Assembly (NCBI GenBank): GCA_023458995.1
Contig: JAEWVV010000136.1
Location: 1-6,356, forward strand
Direction of reading: 5' to 3'
Source of the DNA: Bacillota bacterium
GTDB lineage: Bacteria > Bacillota_I > Bacilli_A > Acholeplasmatales > Acholeplasmataceae
DNA length: 6,356 nucleotides
The translations under genes were made by a program, and so were the position numbers. Within the stretch, counting starts at the first letter, position 1, and each line of letters opens with the position of its first letter. Positions 1-4,449 of this stretch are shown in pieces. Below the pieces are notes generated by a model. The model was not told the origin of the DNA. It searched no databases and saw only the letters and a list, made by a program, of their open reading frames with translations.

Positions 1-2434
1 CTTTAACAGCATACTCAAATGGTTTTAAATAGATTTCGCGCAGTGTTTGTTCATCAACCCAAGTTGCAATACCTGAACGATTAGTTTCTTGTTCATTGAC
101 TGCGAAATGTTTAACCATTGTGTAAACACCTTTACTCTTCGCTCCTTGAATTTGCGCTGATCCTAACATACCACTTAAGAATGGATCTTCACTATAATAT
201 TCACCCACACGTCCACCAAAAACAGAACGATGTAAGTTCATACCTGGAGCATACCAACCTGAATATGGAGCTCCATCTCCTCTTTCATCACCAATCAGTG
301 CTTCATCACCAACTGCTTCACCTAAATCGAAGAGTAAATCTACATTAAATGTTGCTGCCATGACAGGTTCACCAGCATAATGTGATGTACCATATACAGC
401 ACCTAAATCTGGATTTGACATAAAGTTAACAAATCCACTTGGACCATCTGCTTCAATCGTTTTGGGTTTACCAATACTCAAGATATCAATGGTCTGAAAT
501 GCACCTTTATTAAATAAGTCAATCAGTTCATCCGCACTAATTTGATTAAGGAGTTCATCCCATAGTGGGTCATCATAAGTCTTATTAATCAGTTGACGAA
601 GTGTCACTTCACCTGATTCACCAATAATAGGGAAATCAGCATATTGATTAGGATTATTTGTTTCAACAGAATTGATACCACTATTTGTAAGAGCTGATAT
701 CACTTTTTCTGCTGCAGTTCTCATAGATGGGAAAGTACCTTCCCAATCTGAACGCGATAGAATAACAGATAATTCATCATCTGCATCACTAAAACGATTG
801 ATCACTGCATTATTTGTATCTTCATCTGTTTGATATTTAATTCCATTCGCTGGCACATTCATAGTGAATTGATCATATTGTTCATGTGAGTTTTTACCTA
901 AACGGAAAATATAAGATCCAGAGTCTAATTCATAACCGCTAAATGAGTTTTGATTTTTATCATTATAGTCATATGATGAAAAACTGTAAGGATTAATCTT
1001 TACATTGACCGTTTCACTTTGACCAGGATTTAGTAGTGATGTTTTTGCAAAACCAACCAAAATGACATGAGATTTTTCGATTTGTCCATTGATATAAGGT
1101 GCTGTAACATAAATTTGAACAACATCTTTACCAGCAACTGTATCGGTATTCGTCACTTTGACGTTAATTGAAATATCATCACCTTTTACAATTGTGTCAT
1201 TGTTTAAACCATTTTTATTTGTAATTTCTTGACTAAACGTTGAATAACTTAAACCATAACCAAAAGGGAATACAACGTGGTCATCATACCAATCTTCACC
1301 GTCAGTAAAGCCTCTGGTTTCATAGTAACGATATCCAACATAGATACCTTCTTCATAGTCCACAAATGCATAAGCGTAGTTTGAAATCTTATCAATAATT
1401 GATGTATACATCTGACCGTTTTGTGTTAAGTTGTTACCAAAATTTTGCCATGTAGGATCTAATTTATAATCTCTAACTAAAGTGTTTACTGTACGACCAG
1501 ATGGGTTAACAGTGCCATTTAAGACTTTTCCAAGTGCCATAATACCTGTGTCACCAGGTGCACCAATCCATAATGCAGCATCGATATTGGGTTCGTATGC
1601 ATAGTGAGTTGGATCATCGATAAATCCCATTTCAATTGGTGCACTACTATTGATAACAATAATTACTTTGTCAAACACTTTAGCAACTTCTTCAATCATC
1701 TTTGTTTCATTGCTATCGAGTTGTAAATAGTGGTCATCTACAGATCTTGCTCCAGTAGCAAGATTACCTTCTTTATCAATCATGCGGCGTGGTAAATCCC
1801 AACCTTCTCCTCCAATACGCGATATAACAATTAATGCTGCATCATCATATGTACCAAAAGAATTAATGACATCTGTAGAATAACTTTCCCATGGTGTTTC
1901 ACCTGTGATTAGATTAATACTTCCATCATTTTCCATCTGAGGATTTGAAGTTCTACCATTTCCAGATGCAGAACTTTCATAAAATTCTTTTAATGTTGGA
2001 TTAAACTGAAATCCTGCGGCTTCTAGACTTTCAAAAATAGTTTTTGTGTATAATCCAGAACCAGCTCCTGAACCAGAGCCACCATAAACAAGTTTGACTG
2101 AATTTTTGCCAAAAACACTCAGTTTTGTGCCAGCGGGAAGAGGTAATGCATTAAGATCATTCTTAAGCATGACAATACCTTCTTCATTAATCTTTTCATT
2201 CACAGATTCACCATTCAAACGTGCTTCTTGTTTGGTTTCAAAATCTGTGTAATAGATTTGTTCTATGCCATCTGCTGTAATACGTCGTTCTTTACCCCAT
2301 AGATTACTGAAAAGATCATAAAACAATGTGAGGGATAAAGTTGTAAGTACAACGAGTATAACTAATGTAATTGAGGTGAGTATAGCCCACACTTTTGCTT
2401 GTTTTGCGCGCATTGCCTGCTTAAAAATATTCAT
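1..2434 (-). CDS. Membrane-anchored GH3 beta-glycosidase with permuted domain order, N-terminal 811 residues (3' end outside window)
   Basis: Likely releases terminal beta-linked sugars outside the cell. It is open to the left edge, with 811 codons visible. Residues 1-14 are basic and 16-38 form one membrane segment, predicting a signal anchor with the enzyme outside. The domain usually found C-terminal in GH3 comes first (about 73-397); its motif GGEGWDLPR puts the likely acid/base at Glu210. An Fn3-like domain follows (about 415-512), then the TIM barrel (about 625 on) with DGPSGF (663-668), GEYYSEDP (744-751) and KHFAVNEQETNR (775-786). This reversed order is known in Ruminococcus albus and Butyrivibrio fibrisolvens beta-glucosidases. 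The nucleophile Asp would lie beyond the visible end. The start has a good ribosome binding site and sits 35 bp after the lipoprotein gene, suggesting one operon. The reading frame matches the GH3 piece at the right edge and may be the same gene. Family is confident; substrate is unknown. Confidence 0.93.
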   Translation of the reverse strand, partial: MNIFKQAMRAKQAKVWAILTSITLVILVVLTTLSLTLFYDLFSNLWGKERRITADGIEQIYYTDFETKQEARLNGESVNEKINEEGIVMLKNDLNALPLPAGTKLSVFGKNSVKLVYGGSGSGAGSGLYTKTIFESLEAAGFQFNPTLKEFYESSASGNGRTSNPQMENDGSINLITGETPWESYSTDVINSFGTYDDAALIVISRIGGEGWDLPRRMIDKEGNLATGARSVDDHYLQLDSNETKMIEEVAKVFDKVIIVINSSAPIEMGFIDDPTHYAYEPNIDAALWIGAPGDTGIMALGKVLNGTVNPSGRTVNTLVRDYKLDPTWQNFGNNLTQNGQMYTSIIDKISNYAYAFVDYEEGIYVGYRYYETRGFTDGEDWYDDHVVFPFGYGLSYSTFSQEITNKNGLNNDTIVKGDDISINVKVTNTDTVAGKDVVQIYVTAPYINGQIEKSHVILVGFAKTSLLNPGQSETVNVKINPYSFSSYDYNDKNQNSFSGYELDSGSYIFRLGKNSHEQYDQFTMNVPANGIKYQTDEDTNNAVINRFSDADDELSVILSRSDWEGTFPSMRTAAEKVISALTNSGINSVETNNPNQYADFPIIGESGEVTLRQLINKTYDDPLWDELLNQISADELIDLFNKGAFQTIDILSIGKPKTIEADGPSGFVNFMSNPDLGAVYGTSHYAGEPVMAATFNVDLLFDLGEAVGDEALIGDERGDGAPYSGWYAPGMNLHRSVFGGRVGEYYSEDPFLSGMLGSAQIQGAKSKGVYTMVKHFAVNEQETNRSGIATWVDEQTLREIYLKPFEYAVK

Positions 2435-2440
2435 ATTCTA

Positions 2441-2447
2441 CTCCTTT
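2441..2447 (-). promoter_or_regulatory. Ribosome binding site of the GH3 gene
   Basis: AAAGGAG on the minus strand lies 6 nt before the ATG at 2434. It fixes that start. No terminator or clear promoter is visible in the 35-bp gap, so the gene is probably translated from a transcript shared with the upstream lipoprotein gene. Confidence 0.85.
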
Positions 2448-2469
2448 AATTTGAACAATTTATTAAATA

Positions 2470-4233
2470 CTAGTAATTATCAAGAACAGGATCCCAACTT
2501 AATACAGCATACGTTGTCAGTTTAATACAGTCAACCATCGGTGCTGTAGCTCCCATGGTTCCACCCATGACGAGTTCATTATCTGTAATTAAAAGAATTG
2601 TATTTGCACCTTGCACTAAGTTTACTGTCGTTGAAATCACAATATCTGTAAACGGTAATAATGTATTCTCAGATTGTGAAGGTACACCAGTAAATACGAT
2701 ATTGGGATATTGAATAGCTTGGTTGTTGACTTTCACTGTATAGACCGGTTCTTGTTCAAGTACTCCAGGTGATTTCATTGATTGGATATAAAAGTCTTTG
2801 ACTTCTCCCGATAATCTGAGTGTTAATGTCACATGATCGATATTACGATCTGAGTTAATAACAAAACTTAATGTAATACCTTTTCCATATAGATAGGTAA
2901 CAAAACGTCCATTGCTTGCTTCTCCAACACCGCCAATATCTTCGACGATTGCATCTGTTCCAGTAGCATTACCAGAAAATCCCCAACCGAAGAAATCCGA
3001 GAAATCAAGATATTCTGCTTCAAAAACATTCACTTTACTCCACTGTGCATATACGGTTGTGTTTTGGTTAATACCTGAAGAAAAATCATAACCAACTAGA
3101 CCGTTTGAAGCATTACTCCATCCAGCGAATGTGTATCCAATACGCGATGGTGATTGTGGTGTGGTGATGGGTGTATTCTCATCAACTACTGTTGCATTGG
3201 GATTGATTGCACCTTGATAATTATAATCAACACTAAATGCATATGTGCGTACCCATTTTGCATATAAAACTAAATCCGATGAAATAGGTGTTGACGATGT
3301 CACGCGATTCAAATAAGTATTTAAGTCCGTGTACCATCCTAAGAATCTATAATTTTCTCTTATTGTACTAATTTGTGTAAATACACCACCTTCAGTAACG
3401 GTTTGAATCACATTACTTGGTGAATCTATGTAGTTATAATTAAACTCAACAGTAAATGTGTTTGCTGATGAATTATCAATCCATTTTGCATAGACTACTA
3501 AATTTTCTGCCAGTGGTTCAAATTCATAAACACCATTTCCATTTGAATCTAAAAACCACCCTGCAAATGTAAAACCTTCTCTAACAGGTGTTACTGGTTC
3601 ATCAGGAGTTTGGTTAATATCAAGAGAGACAATAACGTTTTGTGGTGCTCCATCATAATTTAAGTTGTAGGTGATTGAGACAAGCTGAATCCATTTTGCA
3701 TAGAGCGAAAAGTCAGAACTTACAGTATTTGAGAAATTGTATTGTGAACTAAATGATTGATCAATGTACCATCCAGCAAATCGGTAACCACTTCTAACAG
3801 GTTCGCTTGGTTGTGATATAAGTTCACCATGAGCGATATCCTGAGTACTATTAGTACCTCCACCCATATAATCAATCGTCACTGTATGATAAATAATCGT
3901 AACATCCCATTTTGCATAGAGTGTTAGATTACCTGTTACAGGTGTATTAAAGTCATATGCGCTACCAGTGCCTTGTTTATTTGAATACCAACCTTTGAAG
4001 TCGTAACCGTTTCTACCTGGATCAGGACTAGGTTCGACTGCTTTTTGTCCTTCAAGAACACGAATTACACTGGGTTCATTTGTGACAACATCATCACCTG
4101 CATTAACATCAAAAATAACATTATATTTGACCTCCTCAGGTGTGGGTTCTTCAGTTTTACATGCAAATAAACCTACTGTTAAAAGGGCTAAAAGAAACAC
4201 ATATAAAGACTGCTTAAAATAAAGTTTTTTCAT
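2470..4233 (-). CDS. Surface lipoprotein with five InlB B repeats and a C-terminal carbohydrate-binding-like domain
   Basis: A 587-residue exported lipoprotein, probably a surface adhesin or glycan-binding partner of the GH3 enzyme. The signal peptide (MKKLYFKQSL, hydrophobic core 9-24) ends in a lipobox LFAC with the lipidated Cys at 25. Five InlB/Listeria-Bacteroides repeats follow (about 36-109, 116-181, 186-251, 259-327 and 331-398). Each has a central GW[YFS] and ends in YAKW or YAQW. Residues 403-575 start with FEAE and end with APMVDCIKL, the edge pattern of CBM6/CBM35-like beta-sandwich domains; this assignment is by pattern only. An in-frame ATG nine codons upstream (4260) is unlikely to be the start because it lacks a good ribosome binding site and would put an Arg-rich leader before the signal peptide. 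I see no catalytic motif. It lies 35 bp before the GH3 start, so co-transcription is likely. Ligand unknown. Confidence 0.92.
   Translation of the reverse strand: MKKLYFKQSLYVFLLALLTVGLFACKTEEPTPEEVKYNVIFDVNAGDDVVTNEPSVIRVLEGQKAVEPSPDPGRNGYDFKGWYSNKQGTGSAYDFNTPVTGNLTLYAKWDVTIIYHTVTIDYMGGGTNSTQDIAHGELISQPSEPVRSGYRFAGWYIDQSFSSQYNFSNTVSSDFSLYAKWIQLVSITYNLNYDGAPQNVIVSLDINQTPDEPVTPVREGFTFAGWFLDSNGNGVYEFEPLAENLVVYAKWIDNSSANTFTVEFNYNYIDSPSNVIQTVTEGGVFTQISTIRENYRFLGWYTDLNTYLNRVTSSTPISSDLVLYAKWVRTYAFSVDYNYQGAINPNATVVDENTPITTPQSPSRIGYTFAGWSNASNGLVGYDFSSGINQNTTVYAQWSKVNVFEAEYLDFSDFFGWGFSGNATGTDAIVEDIGGVGEASNGRFVTYLYGKGITLSFVINSDRNIDHVTLTLRLSGEVKDFYIQSMKSPGVLEQEPVYTVKVNNQAIQYPNIVFTGVPSQSENTLLPFTDIVISTTVNLVQGANTILLITDNELVMGGTMGATAPMVDCIKLTTYAVLSWDPVLDNY
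2509..3027 (-). other. Carbohydrate-binding-like domain (CBM6/CBM35 type) of the lipoprotein
   Basis: Encodes residues 403-575. The segment is unlike the InlB repeats before it. It begins FEAEYLDF, has alternating beta-type hydrophobic stretches (SLF-type strands around 453-474 and 531-549) and ends in an APMVDCIKL strand resembling the APNIDYIKL ending common in these modules. The sequence is divergent, so the domain call is an inference from the two ends and the beta-rich pattern. Confidence 0.6.
3040..4128 (-). repeat. Five tandem InlB B-repeat coding units (about 65-74 residues each)
   Basis: The units share the pattern beta strand, Pro-rich turn, GY-x-F-x-GW[YF], then a variable loop and L-x-[VL]YA[KQ]W. 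They are well diverged from each other at DNA level, so this is an old protein repeat and not a recent DNA expansion. The fifth unit is the most divergent, with GWS in place of GWY and YAQW in place of YAKW. A sixth, single unit occurs in the GH3 C-terminal region (4927-5133). Confidence 0.9.
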
Positions 4234-4237
4234 TTTT

Positions 4238-4243
4238 CCTCCT
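4238..4243 (-). promoter_or_regulatory. Ribosome binding site deciding the lipoprotein start
   Basis: AGGAGG on the minus strand stands 4 nt before the ATG at 4233. This near-perfect site supports that ATG over the in-frame one at 4260, which has only a weak GAGAG before it. Confidence 0.88.
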
Positions 4244-4286
4244 CGTGTACGATGAAACATACTCTCTATTCATTCTTATTAATCTA

Positions 4287-4320
4287 TAAGACAAAAACCA
4301 TGAATTTCGCTTTTGTCTTA
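4287..4320. promoter_or_regulatory. Perfect 10-bp inverted repeat, possible operator or 5'-leader hairpin
   Basis: TAAGACAAAA (4287-4296) and TTTTGTCTTA (4311-4320) are exact inverted copies with a 14-nt spacer. The element lies 54 bp upstream of the lipoprotein start, where a transcription-factor site or a leader hairpin would fit. It is AT-rich and no U-run follows on either strand beyond the stem, so it is a poor intrinsic terminator. Its function is unknown. Confidence 0.5.
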
Positions 4321-4322
4321 CA

Positions 4323-4336
4323 ATGACCTAAGTCAT
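4323..4336. promoter_or_regulatory. 14-bp near-palindrome overlapping the possible -10 element
   Basis: ATGACCTAAGTCAT is two-fold symmetric apart from one central base pair. It begins 2 bp after the 10-bp inverted repeat and overlaps the candidate -10 hexamer at 4332-4337. That is where a dimeric repressor would bind, but no regulator gene is in the window and short AT-rich palindromes also arise by chance. Confidence 0.35.
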
Positions 4337-4359
4337 AACAAATACAGAATTCTGGTAAA
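4332..4359 (-). promoter_or_regulatory. Possible sigma-A-type promoter for the lipoprotein-GH3 operon
   Basis: On the minus strand TTTACC (4359-4354; 4 of 6 to TTGACA) is separated by 16 bp from TATGAC (4337-4332), which is preceded by TG as in an extended -10. It is the best match I found between the terminator-like hairpin and the lipoprotein gene. Weaker alternatives nearer the gene (TATAGA at about 4283-4288) lack a -35 partner. Confidence 0.35.
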
Positions 4360-4372
4360 ACATCAACCCAGA

Positions 4373-4406
4373 GCAGGGATATCCTTATTATCTTGGATAC
4401 CCCTGC
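4373..4406 (-). terminator. Hairpin downstream of the GH3 stop, probable terminator
   Basis: Arms 4373-4384 and 4395-4406 form a 12-bp stem with a 10-nt loop, 43 nt after the GH3 stop codon. In the minus-strand transcript all 12 positions pair, one of them as a G-U wobble. The plus-strand transcript would have an A-C mismatch there, so the stem favours minus-strand RNA. The sequence after the stem is only moderately U-rich (TCTGGGTTGATGTTTT), so termination may be weak or factor-assisted. Confidence 0.55.
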
Positions 4407-4449
4407 AAGGCTGATCTAAAGTTTTAGTTTACATTAAGATAAGGATATC

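Noticed and set aside
118..348. Plus-strand open frame of 76 codons
   Set aside because: It lies fully antisense to the conserved GH3 barrel region, and its His- and Leu-rich product looks like a reverse-frame artefact.
2328..2525. Plus-strand open frame of 65 codons spanning the gap between the lipoprotein and GH3 genes
   Set aside because: It is antisense to both gene ends, lacks a convincing ribosome binding site and has no recognisable domain. The minus-strand genes explain the region.
2975..2989. FGWG motif shared by the lipoprotein's C-terminal domain and the GH3 barrel end
   Set aside because: Only four residues match and the flanks do not align, so I take it as coincidence and not a shared domain.
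3040..4128. Possible CRISPR or recent DNA tandem repeat
   Set aside because: The periodicity exists at protein level only. The DNA copies are too diverged and too long (about 200 bp) for a CRISPR array, and no constant short repeat is seen.
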